From Mucilaginibacter sp. SMC90 (GTDB lineage: Bacteria > Bacteroidota > Bacteroidia > Sphingobacteriales > Sphingobacteriaceae), in NCBI RefSeq assembly GCF_022811725.1, contig NZ_CP094527.1, positions 1,054,001-1,118,000 on the forward strand: a stretch of DNA of 64,000 nucleotides, written 5' to 3'. A program made the position numbers and the translations under genes. Every line of letters starts with the position of its first letter. Within the stretch, counting starts at the first letter, position 1. Under the pieces are notes generated by a model, which was not told the DNA's origin, made no database searches, and worked only from the letters and a program-made list of their open reading frames with translations. Positions 55,023 to 63,532 of the stretch are shown one piece after another.

Positions 55023-56195
55023 ATGAAGAATAACAGGAATTTATTAATGATGTTAAGCTGTTCGGCAGCGCTTTTTGCGGCTTGTAACAGTAATCCAAAA
55101 ACAACTGATTCAACCGTGAACGATTCAACTTCGGTAACTACCCACACTATACCCGATTCGGCAAACTTTGAGGCCGATGTACAAGGGCAAAAAGTAAAAC
55201 TATTCACCCTTAAAAATAACAGCGGCGTAACAGCGGCTATCACCAATTATGGCGGCAGGCTGGTAAGCTTACTGGTACCCGATAAAGATGGTAAACCTAC
55301 CGATGTTATTTTGGGGCATGACTCATTGAAAAGCTATCAGAAACCAAAGGAAACTTTTTTCGGCGCCATCATCGGCCGTTATGGCAACCGTATTGCAAAA
55401 GGTAAATTTTCGTTGGACGGTAAAACCTATCAGCTGGATGTAAACGATGGTGTTAATACACTGCACGGCGGCTTTAATGGTTTTTACCGCAAAGTATTTT
55501 TGGCTAAACAACTAAGTGCTTCGCAACTGGAGCTTACCTACGTATCAAAAGATGGGGAAGGCGGTTATCCCGGCAATTTAACAGCTACTGTAGTTTATAC
55601 TGTGGGCGATGATAATTCGCTTAAAATAGAGTACAAAGCCACTACGGATAAACCTACCGTAGTTAACTTAACCAACCACGCATATTTTAACCTGAATGGT
55701 GCGGGCAGTCCTACTATCACCGATAACGTAATGCAAATTAATGCTGATGCATTTTTGCCTGTGGATACCACACTTATCCCAACCGGTAAATTACAACCTG
55801 TTAAAGGCACTCCGTTTGATTTTACCATATCTAAAGCTATTGGTAAAGACATTGGCACTGCCGATGAGCAATTGAAAAATGGTAAAGGTTATGACCATAA
55901 TTTTGTATTAAACAAACATGACCTGGCTACCCCGGTTGCTACAGCTAAAAGTACCGTTACCGGTATCACTATGGAGGTATTTACCGAAGAACCAGGGCTG
56001 CAGTTTTACTCGGGCAACTTTTTAACCGGCGAAAGCAAAGATGGCAAAGGGGGGAAAGCTTATCCTTACCGCTCGGCATTTTGTTTGGAAACACAGCATT
56101 TTCCGGATGCGCCAAACAAACCGGCATTTGCTTCGACTGTGTTAAAGCCGGGCCAAACTTACCATACCGTTACCATCTACAAATTTTCCAAATAA
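55023..56195 (+). CDS. Aldose 1-epimerase (mutarotase), lipoprotein
   Basis: A 390-residue GalM-type enzyme that interconverts sugar anomers. A lipobox ending in C21 (LFAACNSN) predicts a surface or periplasmic lipoprotein. A Thr/Ser-rich linker (about 22-45) follows, then the beta-sandwich: IGRYGNRIAKGKFSLDGKTY, TLHGGFNGF, catalytic histidine in NLTNHAYFNLNG and catalytic glutamate in FCLETQHFPDAPN. It likely acts on released arabinose or galactose before uptake. It is 7 bp upstream of GH51, so co-transcribed. Confidence 0.92.
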   Translation: MKNNRNLLMMLSCSAALFAACNSNPKTTDSTVNDSTSVTTHTIPDSANFEADVQGQKVKLFTLKNNSGVTAAITNYGGRLVSLLVPDKDGKPTDVILGHDSLKSYQKPKETFFGAIIGRYGNRIAKGKFSLDGKTYQLDVNDGVNTLHGGFNGFYRKVFLAKQLSASQLELTYVSKDGEGGYPGNLTATVVYTVGDDNSLKIEYKATTDKPTVVNLTNHAYFNLNGAGSPTITDNVMQINADAFLPVDTTLIPTGKLQPVKGTPFDFTISKAIGKDIGTADEQLKNGKGYDHNFVLNKHDLATPVATAKSTVTGITMEVFTEEPGLQFYSGNFLTGESKDGKGGKAYPYRSAFCLETQHFPDAPNKPAFASTVLKPGQTYHTVTIYKFSK

Positions 56196-56202
56196 GTAAG
56201 CC

Positions 56203-58173
56203 ATGTTAAAAAGGACTTTTTTAACGTTGTGCGCTGCCGGTATTTTTACTATGGCAAATGCGCAAACACAATATACCATTGCAGCTGATAAGGTGAAAGC
56301 ACACATTCAGCCTACCATGTATGGGATATTTTTTGAGGATATTAATCTTGCGGCAGATGGTGGTGTTTATGCCGAATTGGTGAAAAATCGCTCATTCGAG
56401 TTCAATATGCCCCTGATGGGATGGAAAGAGCAGAAAAAGGACGGGGGGGACGGCAGAACAGAAGTGATCAACCGTGCTGTTGAACGGCCGGAGAATGCCC
56501 ATTTTATAAAAAGCTATATTACAAGCGACGCTGGCTTTTACGGATTCTCGAACGAGGGTTTTCGCGGCGGGATGGGTGTTAATGAAGGTGAGGAATACAG
56601 CTTTTCGGTTATAGCAAAACAGGAAGGGGATACCAACGTAAAACTGAACATTGAGCTACACGGCGATAATGACGCCATTATAGGTAAAGCCGAGCTTACG
56701 CCAACAGATAAAGAATGGAACCGTTACAGCGTAAAGTTTAAATCAAGTGCTACAACACCAAAAGCGCAACTGTATGTTTGGATGAGCGGCAAAGGCGTCA
56801 TTGATCTGGATATGATCTCCCTGTTCCCCGAGCATACCTGGAAAAACCGTCCCGGTGGTTTGCGTGCCGATCTGGTACAAAAACTGGCCGATATAAAGCC
56901 CGGCTTTTTACGTTTTCCCGGTGGATGTATTGTTGAAGGACGTGAGCTAAATAACCGTTATCAATGGAAAAAAACAATAGGCCCGGTTGATAAACGCGAG
57001 AACATCATCAACCGCTGGAATACGGAATTTAAGCATCGCCCTGCACCCGATTATTATCAAACTTTTGGTTTGGGTTTCATGGAATATTTCATGACCGCCG
57101 AAGATATCGGTGCGTCGCCACTCCCAATCTTGAATTGTGGTATGGCCTGCGAGTTTAATACGGCTGAGCTGGTGCCTTTGGATAAGCTTGATCCTTATGT
57201 ACAGGATGCGCTCGACCTGATTGAATTTGCCAATGGCGATGCCAGCACTAAATGGGGTAAACTGCGTACAGATCTCGGTCACCCGGCACCTTTTAATTTA
57301 AAAATGATAGGTGTAGGCAATGAGCAATGGGGACCGCAATATGTTGACCGCTGGAAAATTTTTACCAAAGCGATTAAAACTAAATATCCGAATATCAAGA
57401 TCGTATCGGCTTTAGGGCCATCGCCGGATGGTAAAGAGTTTGATCTGTTGAATAAAACATTCCGCAGTTTAGGAGCCGACATTTTAGATGAGCATTATTA
57501 TGCGCCGCCAAAATGGTTCAGGGAGAATGCCCGCCGCTATGATAATTACGATCGTAAAGGCCCTAAGATCTTCGCTGGCGAATATGCTGCACAAAGTGTT
57601 GCAACTGTAAGTCCGCAAAATAAAAACAACTGGGAATGCGCACTTTCTGAAGCGGCTTTCATGACCGGTTTGGAACGTAATGCCGATGTAGTGAACATGG
57701 CTTCATACGCCCCACTTTTTGCTCATGTAGATGGCTGGCAGTGGACACCAAACCTGATCTGGTTTGATAACCTGAAGAGCTACGCCACGCCAAATTACTA
57801 TGTGCAGCAATTGTTTTCGCTAAACAAAGGTACAGATGTAGTGCCGCTTACCCTGAACAACGAAGCTGTAGCCGGGCAAAATGACAGCTATGCTACCGCC
57901 AGTTTGGATAAGAACACTAACGAACTGGTGATCAAATTTGTGAACACCAGCACATCGGCACAAAACGTAAGCTTTAAAATTACAGGTTCAAAAGGTTATC
58001 AAAAGCAAGCTACCGTTACTACGCTGAAAGCTGATAACAAGGACGCCGAAAATTCATTGACCGCACCTACAGCAGTTAGTCCTGTAGAAAGTACGGTTGA
58101 TGTTTCGGGCAATACCCTGAAACTGGCAATTGAACCGTACTCGTTTAAAATAGTGAGGCTTAAAAATAAATAG
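56203..58173 (+). CDS. Alpha-L-arabinofuranosidase, GH51
   Basis: A 656-residue secreted enzyme with a signal peptide (1-20, ending NAQT). The GH51 N-terminus is HIQPTMYGIFFEDINLAADG. An inserted CBM4/CenC-like beta domain spans about 75-210, as in many Bacteroidota GH51 enzymes. The acid/base glutamate is in IGVGNEQWGPQY, and the nucleophile glutamate in KIFAGEYAAQS. A C-terminal beta domain closes the fold. It should release arabinofuranose side groups from arabinan or arabinoxylan. It is 7 bp after the epimerase and 3 bp before the GH43 start. Confidence 0.93.
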   Translation: MLKRTFLTLCAAGIFTMANAQTQYTIAADKVKAHIQPTMYGIFFEDINLAADGGVYAELVKNRSFEFNMPLMGWKEQKKDGGDGRTEVINRAVERPENAHFIKSYITSDAGFYGFSNEGFRGGMGVNEGEEYSFSVIAKQEGDTNVKLNIELHGDNDAIIGKAELTPTDKEWNRYSVKFKSSATTPKAQLYVWMSGKGVIDLDMISLFPEHTWKNRPGGLRADLVQKLADIKPGFLRFPGGCIVEGRELNNRYQWKKTIGPVDKRENIINRWNTEFKHRPAPDYYQTFGLGFMEYFMTAEDIGASPLPILNCGMACEFNTAELVPLDKLDPYVQDALDLIEFANGDASTKWGKLRTDLGHPAPFNLKMIGVGNEQWGPQYVDRWKIFTKAIKTKYPNIKIVSALGPSPDGKEFDLLNKTFRSLGADILDEHYYAPPKWFRENARRYDNYDRKGPKIFAGEYAAQSVATVSPQNKNNWECALSEAAFMTGLERNADVVNMASYAPLFAHVDGWQWTPNLIWFDNLKSYATPNYYVQQLFSLNKGTDVVPLTLNNEAVAGQNDSYATASLDKNTNELVIKFVNTSTSAQNVSFKITGSKGYQKQATVTTLKADNKDAENSLTAPTAVSPVESTVDVSGNTLKLAIEPYSFKIVRLKNK

Positions 58174-58176
58174 CAA

Positions 58177-59181
58177 TTGAAAAAGATCCTTCTGATCATA
58201 TCCTTATTGTTCCCGGGCATTATAAGTAATGCCCAGGAACTAAGGACTAATATATCGGTGCACGACCCGGTAATGACCCGGCAGGATAGCGTATATTATA
58301 TTTTCTGCACGGGAAATGGAATCGCTATGTGGTCATCAACTGATAGGGTACACTGGAAGGCCGAGAAACCGGTATTTGCAACAGCCCCGCAATGGGCGGT
58401 TGATGCTATCCCCGGTTTTAAAGGCCACATCTGGGCACCGGATATTTCATTGTATAAAGGTACTTACTACCTGTTCTACTCGGTATCAGCCTTCGGCAAA
58501 AATACTTCGGCCATTGGTTTGGCAACAAATACAACGCTGCATACCGATGATCCTAACTATAAGTGGGTTGATCATGGTAAAGTGATCCAATCCATCCCCG
58601 GCAAAACTAACTGGAATGCTATCGACCCTAATTTAATAACCGATAAAGATGGCACACCATATCTGGTATTTGGTTCCTTTTGGGATGGCCTGAAACTGGT
58701 GAAGCTGAATAAAGACAGGCTGAGCATTGCAGAAGATCTTGATAAGATCCCAACTATCGCTACCCGCAGAAAAGCCATCTCCGAAAATCTTCCGGCTGTT
58801 GATGGTAACCCGGTTGATGCGGGCGGTAATGCTATTGAAGCGCCGTTTATTTTTAAACACGATAAATATTTTTACCTCTTTGCCTCAATAGATTATTGCT
58901 GCAAGGGGCCGAAGAGCACTTATAAAATGATCATCGGTCGCTCAAAAAATCTGAAAGGGCCGTACCTGGATAAGGACGGTATTGCCATGAACAAAGGCGG
59001 CGGCAGTATCCTGCTGGCCGGTGATGCCAATTGGTATGGTGTAGGCCATAATGGTGTAAGCACTTTTGATGGGGTTGATTATATCATCTTCCACGGCTAT
59101 GACGCTGCGGATAGGGGGATTTCAAAATTGAGGGTAGAAAAACTGGATTGGGTTGATGGATGGCCGGTGATAGGGAAATAG
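58177..59181 (+). CDS. GH43 arabinan endo-1,5-alpha-L-arabinosidase type
   Basis: A 334-residue secreted enzyme. The start is TTG 58177, giving KKILLIISLLFPGIISNAQE as the signal peptide; no ATG fits. The catalytic base is the aspartate in SVHDPVMTRQDSVYYIF, the pKa-tuning aspartate is in WNAIDPNLIT, and the general acid is the glutamate in AIEAPFIFKH. These match the endo-arabinanase group of GH43. It is 3 bp after GH51 in one operon. The enzyme would cut the alpha-1,5-arabinan backbone. Confidence 0.88.
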   Translation: MKKILLIISLLFPGIISNAQELRTNISVHDPVMTRQDSVYYIFCTGNGIAMWSSTDRVHWKAEKPVFATAPQWAVDAIPGFKGHIWAPDISLYKGTYYLFYSVSAFGKNTSAIGLATNTTLHTDDPNYKWVDHGKVIQSIPGKTNWNAIDPNLITDKDGTPYLVFGSFWDGLKLVKLNKDRLSIAEDLDKIPTIATRRKAISENLPAVDGNPVDAGGNAIEAPFIFKHDKYFYLFASIDYCCKGPKSTYKMIIGRSKNLKGPYLDKDGIAMNKGGGSILLAGDANWYGVGHNGVSTFDGVDYIIFHGYDAADRGISKLRVEKLDWVDGWPVIGK

Positions 59182-59203
59182 GTTAAATCGATTGAATAAA
59201 CTT

Positions 59204-59300
59204 ATGTCATTGCGAGCGATAGCGTGGCAATCACGTAGCTCATGCATGTCCGACCTGCATAGCTACGTGATTGCTTCGTCGTTCCTCCTCGCAATGACAT
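59204..59300. repeat. TGTCATTGCGAG-family inverted repeat, copy 6
   Basis: The arms ATGTCATTGCGAG and its complement enclose a second stem with AATCACGTAGCT/AGCTACGTGATT. It is closely similar to copy 2 (30520-30612), including the TCGTTCCTCCTCGC right arm. Confidence 0.85.
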
Positions 59301-59317
59301 GGTTTTTATTTCCGCAG

Positions 59318-59439
59318 GTTTAAGCGTCGGCGCTTGAACCTATTTTTGTGTAAGTGTCCACGCTTACGCACACCTGAAATAACTAATAACTTGAGCGTGG
59401 ATGCTCACATTTTGTATTATTCAAGCGTGGACGCTTGAA
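59318..59439. repeat. Cluster of four hairpins with AAGCGTGGACGCTT-type stems
   Basis: Palindromes lie at 59318-59339 (GTTTAAGCG...CGCTTGAAC), 59348-59371 (GTGTAAGTGTCCACGCTTAC), 59391-59407 (TTGAGCGTGGATGCTCA) and 59420-59439 (TTCAAGCGTGGACGCTTGAA). The last ends 17 nt before the next gene's ATG. They could be operator-like sites or a dispersed repeat. Confidence 0.7.
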
Positions 59440-59456
59440 CATGCGATAAGGACATT

Positions 59457-60434
59457 ATGAAAATATCAAAAAAAATAATCGCTTTAGTCATAACTGTCGG
59501 CAGTTTAGCCTCAGCCCAAGCCGCTCCCCGTGATACCACTTTCCACGCCGATGGTAATCCTATCATCAGGCATAAATATACTGCTGATCCGGCGGCTATG
59601 GTTTATAAGGGTAAAGTTTACCTGTACACCGGGCATGATGAGGCAGCGCCGGGACATAATGGCTATACCATGCATGACTGGACCTGCTTCACTTCGACCG
59701 ATATGGTGAACTGGACAGAGCACCCATCACCACTGAATGTTAAAGAATTTAAGTGGGCAAAAGATGATGCCTGGGCGTCGCAGGTGATAGAACGGAATGG
59801 TAAATTTTACTGGTATGTGGCTGCTGAACATGCTACTATTCATGGCAAAGCTATTGGGGTAGCGGTATCTGATAGTCCGCTGGGGCCGTTTAAGGATGCC
59901 CGCGGCAGTGCTTTGGTTACCAACGATATGACCAAAGCCGTAAAGCATTCCTGGGATGACATTGACCCGACGGTTATGATTGATAAAGACGGACAGGCCT
60001 ACCTGTTTTGGGGCAATGGCATTTGCTATTATGCCAAACTCAAAAGCAACATGACCGAACTTGACGGCGAGATCAAGACCATCACCTTGCCACATTACAC
60101 CGAAGCGCCGTGGATCCACGAACGTAATGGTTGGTACTACCTGTCGTACGCTTATGAGTTTCCCGAAAAGATAGCTTATGCTATGAGCCGGAATATTAAC
60201 GGCCCATGGGAGTATAAAGGGATCATCAATGAGATTGCCGGAAACTCAAACACCAATCACCAGGCTATAATTGATTTTAAAGGCAAATGGTATTTTATAT
60301 ATCACAATGGAGCGCTGGTGCCTGATGCTGGCAGTTTTCACCGTTCGGTTTGTATCGATTATTTGTATTATAACAAAGATGGCAGCATCAAACGGGTTGT
60401 CATGACCAGCGAAGGCGTGAAGCCGGCGAAGTAG
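59457..60434 (+). CDS. GH43 family glycoside hydrolase (arabinosidase/xylosidase type)
   Basis: A 325-residue secreted enzyme with a signal peptide (1-22, ending ASAQA). The propeller has the base aspartate in HKYTADPAAMVYKGKVYLYT, the second aspartate in DDIDPTVMIDKDGQAYLFWG and the acid glutamate in HYTEAPWIHERNGWYYLSYA. It is single-domain, resembling subfamilies with alpha-L-arabinofuranosidase or beta-xylosidase activity. It is separated from the previous GH43 by two repeat arrays, so it may have its own promoter in or beside the hairpin cluster. Confidence 0.88.
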   Translation: MKISKKIIALVITVGSLASAQAAPRDTTFHADGNPIIRHKYTADPAAMVYKGKVYLYTGHDEAAPGHNGYTMHDWTCFTSTDMVNWTEHPSPLNVKEFKWAKDDAWASQVIERNGKFYWYVAAEHATIHGKAIGVAVSDSPLGPFKDARGSALVTNDMTKAVKHSWDDIDPTVMIDKDGQAYLFWGNGICYYAKLKSNMTELDGEIKTITLPHYTEAPWIHERNGWYYLSYAYEFPEKIAYAMSRNINGPWEYKGIINEIAGNSNTNHQAIIDFKGKWYFIYHNGALVPDAGSFHRSVCIDYLYYNKDGSIKRVVMTSEGVKPAK

Positions 60435-60441
60435 TTTTATT

Positions 60442-60530
60442 GTAGAGACGCATCACATGCGTCTCCGGTATGCAGATCAATTGCGGAGGTGCGTTTGTCC
60501 TGACGGGAGACGCATGTGATGCGTCTCTAC
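60442..60530. repeat. Perfect 25-bp inverted repeat (GTAGAGACGCATCACATGCG type)
   Basis: The arms at 60442-60466 and 60506-60530 are exact complements; each contains an inner palindromic word ACGCAT...ATGCGT. The loop is 39 nt. It lies 8 nt after the GH43 stop. Confidence 0.85.
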
Positions 60531-60545
60531 TATAAGGAATGTTAC

Positions 60546-60591
60546 AAAATAAGAAGCAGGAAAGGCCGATACCTTTCCTGCTTCTTATTTT
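60546..60591 (+). terminator. Strong terminator after the GH43 gene
   Basis: A perfect 20-bp stem, AAAATAAGAAGCAGGAAAGG and its complement, with a 6-nt loop and flanking A/T tracts. The remaining 180 bp to 60771 hold only AT-rich DNA and the promoter of the GH2 gene. Confidence 0.85.
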
Positions 60592-60771
60592 GGGGAATCT
60601 TCCTGCAACAAATCGTATCAACTTTTCTTCAAAACCAATCAAACGTAACTAAACGTTAAAATCGCTTCAAATTATCCTATATTTTTAGTGCGAAATAATT
60701 AATTCAAAAGCCAATACGGCCGGTTTAAATGGTTTGTCGGAACTGTTTGGCCGGCTTTATCACCTCAAATT

Positions 60772-63000
60772 ATGAACATTAAAAAGTTTATTGTTATCGC
60801 TGCTGCCGCGCTTCCATATTTTGCCCAGGCGCAGGAATGGCATCCTAAAAAGGCCGTTTTAATGACGCGCTTTGCCAGGGATGTGGACCCGAAGAACGTT
60901 TTGCCAGAGTATCCCCGCCCGCAACTGGCGCGCGAAAAATGGTTGAACTTAAACGGCCTGTGGCAGTATCAGCCGGGAACTGCCGGTGAAGCTGTTCCAA
61001 AAGGCAAGTTGTCGAAGACTATCCTGGTGCCCTTTCCGGTTGAATCGGCATTATCTGGCGTAATGGAACAACACGACAGGATCTGGTACCGTCGTAAATT
61101 TACAGTTCCTACATCATGGAAAGGCGAACATATCCTGCTGCATTTTGGTGCGGTTGATTATGAAAGCGAAGTGTTTGTTAACGGCAAAAGCTTTGGTAAA
61201 CATACAGGCGGCTATGATCCGTTTAGCTATGATATTACATCAGCTATTAAAGGTGCGGGTGAACAAGAGATCACCGTACGTGTTTATGACCCTACCGATG
61301 ACGGCGGTTTCCCACGCGGTAAACAAACACTGCATCCACAGGGAATTATGTATACCTCAACCACTGGCATCTGGCAAACTGTTTGGTTAGAGCCTGTTCC
61401 TGCTGTAAATATCAGTGATATCAGGATCACACCGGATATTGATCAATCAGTAGTGAAGCTGAATGTTGATGCTGCAACTGCTGCCGGTTACACCGTTAGT
61501 GTAAAAGTAAAAGATGGCGGTAAAGTTGTAAGTTCAGCTTCCGGCAAACCCAATGCGGAGTTTACAGTACCTGTTCCTAACGCTAAACTATGGTCGCCAG
61601 ATTCACCGTTTTTGTATGACCTGGACATTACGCTTGAAAAAGGCGGTAAAAAGGTTGATGCTGTGAGCAGTTACGCAGGTATGCGTAAAATTTCGGTAGG
61701 CGAGCAGGATGGTTACAAAAAACTGTTCCTGAATAATAAATTCCTGTTCCAGATCGGTCCGTTAGATCAGGGGTTCTGGCCAGATGGGATCTATACCGCA
61801 CCTACCGATGCAGCCATCAAGAACGATCTGCAAATGATCAAAAACTTTGGTTATAACATGGTGCGCAAACACATTAAGGTTGAGCCATACCGCTGGTATT
61901 ATTGGGCCGATAAACTGGGCCTGATGGTTTGGCAGGATATGCCATCGGCAAATTCATATACTGAACATACGCCGCCGGTAGATACAGCTGCCTACGCTTC
62001 AGAACTTACCCGTATGGTTAAAACCCACTGGAATTCGCCTTCTATTGTAACTTGGGTGGTATTCAACGAGGCACAAGGACAGCACAATACACCTGAATTG
62101 GTTAGCTTGGTGCGTAAACTGGATAATTCAAGGCTTATTAACCAGGCCAGCGGTGGTAACCATTTTGGCGTGGGCGATTTCCTGGATATCCACAGCTATC
62201 CGCCGCCTGCTGCTCCGTCGAGTAAGACACAGGTATTGGCATGCGGCGAGTACGGCGGTATTGGTTACATCATCCCGGGTCACGTTTGGAAAACAGGCCC
62301 GACTTATATCATGATGGATAACCAAAAAGCTTATACAAATTTGTATGATGAGTTTGCTAATGACCTGGTGATCTACAAAACCAACGAAGGCTTAAGCGCC
62401 GCGGTATACACTGAAACTACCGACGTAGAAGTTGAGCTGAACGGCTTGCTTACCTACGACAGGGAGATAGTAAAAGGCCCGGTTGCAACCATCAAAGCAT
62501 CAAATGATAAGGTCATTCACGATGAAGAGTATATCCGCGAGGTGCTGCCGTCATCAAAAGAAAAAGCACGTACCTGGAAATATACTTTTGACAAACCTGC
62601 TGATGACTGGTTTGGCGAAAAGTTTGACGACAACGCCTGGAAATCTGGCGAAGCCGGTTTTGGCACTGCCAATACACCGGGTGCTGTAGTAAAAACTGTT
62701 TGGGATGGTAAAGATATCTGGATCAGGCAGGAGTTTATGCTGAATGTATCCGGCGTAAATAAGGATGACCTGGTACTGTCACTACATCATGATGATGCCT
62801 GCGAAGTTTATATCAACGGTGTTAAGGCTGCCGTAAAAGAAGGTTATACTTCAGGTTATGCCATCATCCAAATGTCTAAGGAAAGCAAGGATGCCCTGCG
62901 GTTGAATGGTAAAAATGTGATAGCGATCCATTGTAACCAAATTCAGGGAGGTCAGTATATTGATGCAGGCATTTCAGCAATGAGTAAAACAAAACCATAA
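60772..63000 (+). CDS. GH2 family glycoside hydrolase (beta-galactosidase-like)
   Basis: A 742-residue secreted enzyme with a signal peptide (1-20, ending FAQAQ). It has the GH2 sugar-binding jelly roll (about 40-210, with ILVPFPVESALSGVM, DRIWYRRKFTVP, EVFVNGKSFGKHTGGYDPF), an immunoglobulin-like domain (about 215-305) and a TIM barrel (about 310-560). The acid/base glutamate is in WVVFNEAQGQHN, and the nucleophile is probably the glutamate in ACGEYGGIG. A C-terminal beta domain (about 600-740) follows. Substrates could be beta-galactosides of arabinogalactan. It has its own promoter region and terminator. Confidence 0.88.
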   Translation: MNIKKFIVIAAAALPYFAQAQEWHPKKAVLMTRFARDVDPKNVLPEYPRPQLAREKWLNLNGLWQYQPGTAGEAVPKGKLSKTILVPFPVESALSGVMEQHDRIWYRRKFTVPTSWKGEHILLHFGAVDYESEVFVNGKSFGKHTGGYDPFSYDITSAIKGAGEQEITVRVYDPTDDGGFPRGKQTLHPQGIMYTSTTGIWQTVWLEPVPAVNISDIRITPDIDQSVVKLNVDAATAAGYTVSVKVKDGGKVVSSASGKPNAEFTVPVPNAKLWSPDSPFLYDLDITLEKGGKKVDAVSSYAGMRKISVGEQDGYKKLFLNNKFLFQIGPLDQGFWPDGIYTAPTDAAIKNDLQMIKNFGYNMVRKHIKVEPYRWYYWADKLGLMVWQDMPSANSYTEHTPPVDTAAYASELTRMVKTHWNSPSIVTWVVFNEAQGQHNTPELVSLVRKLDNSRLINQASGGNHFGVGDFLDIHSYPPPAAPSSKTQVLACGEYGGIGYIIPGHVWKTGPTYIMMDNQKAYTNLYDEFANDLVIYKTNEGLSAAVYTETTDVEVELNGLLTYDREIVKGPVATIKASNDKVIHDEEYIREVLPSSKEKARTWKYTFDKPADDWFGEKFDDNAWKSGEAGFGTANTPGAVVKTVWDGKDIWIRQEFMLNVSGVNKDDLVLSLHHDDACEVYINGVKAAVKEGYTSGYAIIQMSKESKDALRLNGKNVIAIHCNQIQGGQYIDAGISAMSKTKP

Positions 63001-63025
63001 TATTGGTTTAGATATTAATGAGAAC

Positions 63026-63058
63026 GCCCGGGCAATTTGCCCGGGCATTTTTGTTTTT
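63026..63058 (+). terminator. Terminator of the GH2 gene
   Basis: GCCCGGGCAA and TTGCCCGGGC form a stem at 63026-63046, followed by a T-rich tract. Confidence 0.85.
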
Positions 63059-63095
63059 AATCCCAATACCTGTGCTATCCTTTCCGCCACCGCCC

Positions 63096-63191
63096 GGCTC
63101 CAGCCGGGTGGTAACTATCAAGCGGCCTCTGGCCGCCGAAACCGGAGTAGCAGGCCAGAGGCCTGGAAATGATTGCCACTCGGCTGGAGCC
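63096..63191. repeat. Inverted repeat with GGCTCCAGCCGGGTGG arms
   Basis: The arm at 63096-63111 pairs with 63176-63191 (15 of 16); inside are GGCCTCTGGCC and GGCCAGAGGCC. It is a dispersed GC-rich repeat, probably not a gene. Confidence 0.75.
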
Positions 63192-63223
63192 CATAGCCGT
63201 TAACTTAAGGCAAAAAAACTCTT

Positions 63224-63352
63224 AAAAAAGCGTGGGATTGTGCGATTCCCCTCTCGAGAGGGGTGGAGGGGTGTGTTATTCTATGTGCGGCTTATCGCTT
63301 ATATAACACACCCCTGCTACCACTCGTTCCACCGCTCCCCCTCTCGAGAGGG
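63224..63352. repeat. CCCCTCTCGAGAGGGG-family inverted repeat, copy 3
   Basis: The left palindrome CCCCTCTCGAGAGGGG, then GGTGTGTT, pairs with AACACACCCC and a second CCCCTCTCGAGAGGG. It begins with the AAAAAAGCGTGGGATTGTGC flank seen, inverted, in the copy inside the GH27 gene. Confidence 0.8.
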
Positions 63353-63357
63353 TCTTT

Positions 63358-63455
63358 CTTGCGCTTGTTTGCAACGAGTGCTTAATATGGTTTGGCGATT
63401 GTATCGCGTTATAAACGCTATGCCAGATGAAGCGCTCGTTGCAAACAAGCGCAAG
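63358..63455. repeat. 98-bp inverted repeat with 26-bp arms
   Basis: The arms at 63358-63383 and 63430-63455 pair at 25 of 26 positions (core GCGCTTGTTTGCAACGAG). It directly abuts the previous repeat, and GTAGAGGGGTGAGCG after it may be displaced sequence of that repeat. Confidence 0.8.
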
Positions 63456-63486
63456 TATGAGCCGGGTAGAGGGGTGAGCGAAATCC

Positions 63487-63519
63487 AGACTTACGAAGTT
63501 TTTAAAACTTCGTAAGTCT
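63487..63519. repeat. 33-nt hairpin, exact copy of 52658-52690
   Basis: Same sequence, including the extra T in the centre, as the hairpin after araA. Here it ends 13 nt before the stop codon of the minus-strand gene that enters from the right, so it may act as its terminator. Confidence 0.8.
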
Positions 63520-63532
63520 TATAAGGGAATAT

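Noticed and set aside
59318..59439. Possible CRISPR array
   Set aside because: Repeats are palindromic, unequal in length, irregularly spaced and not separated by unique spacers of constant size; no cas gene is present.
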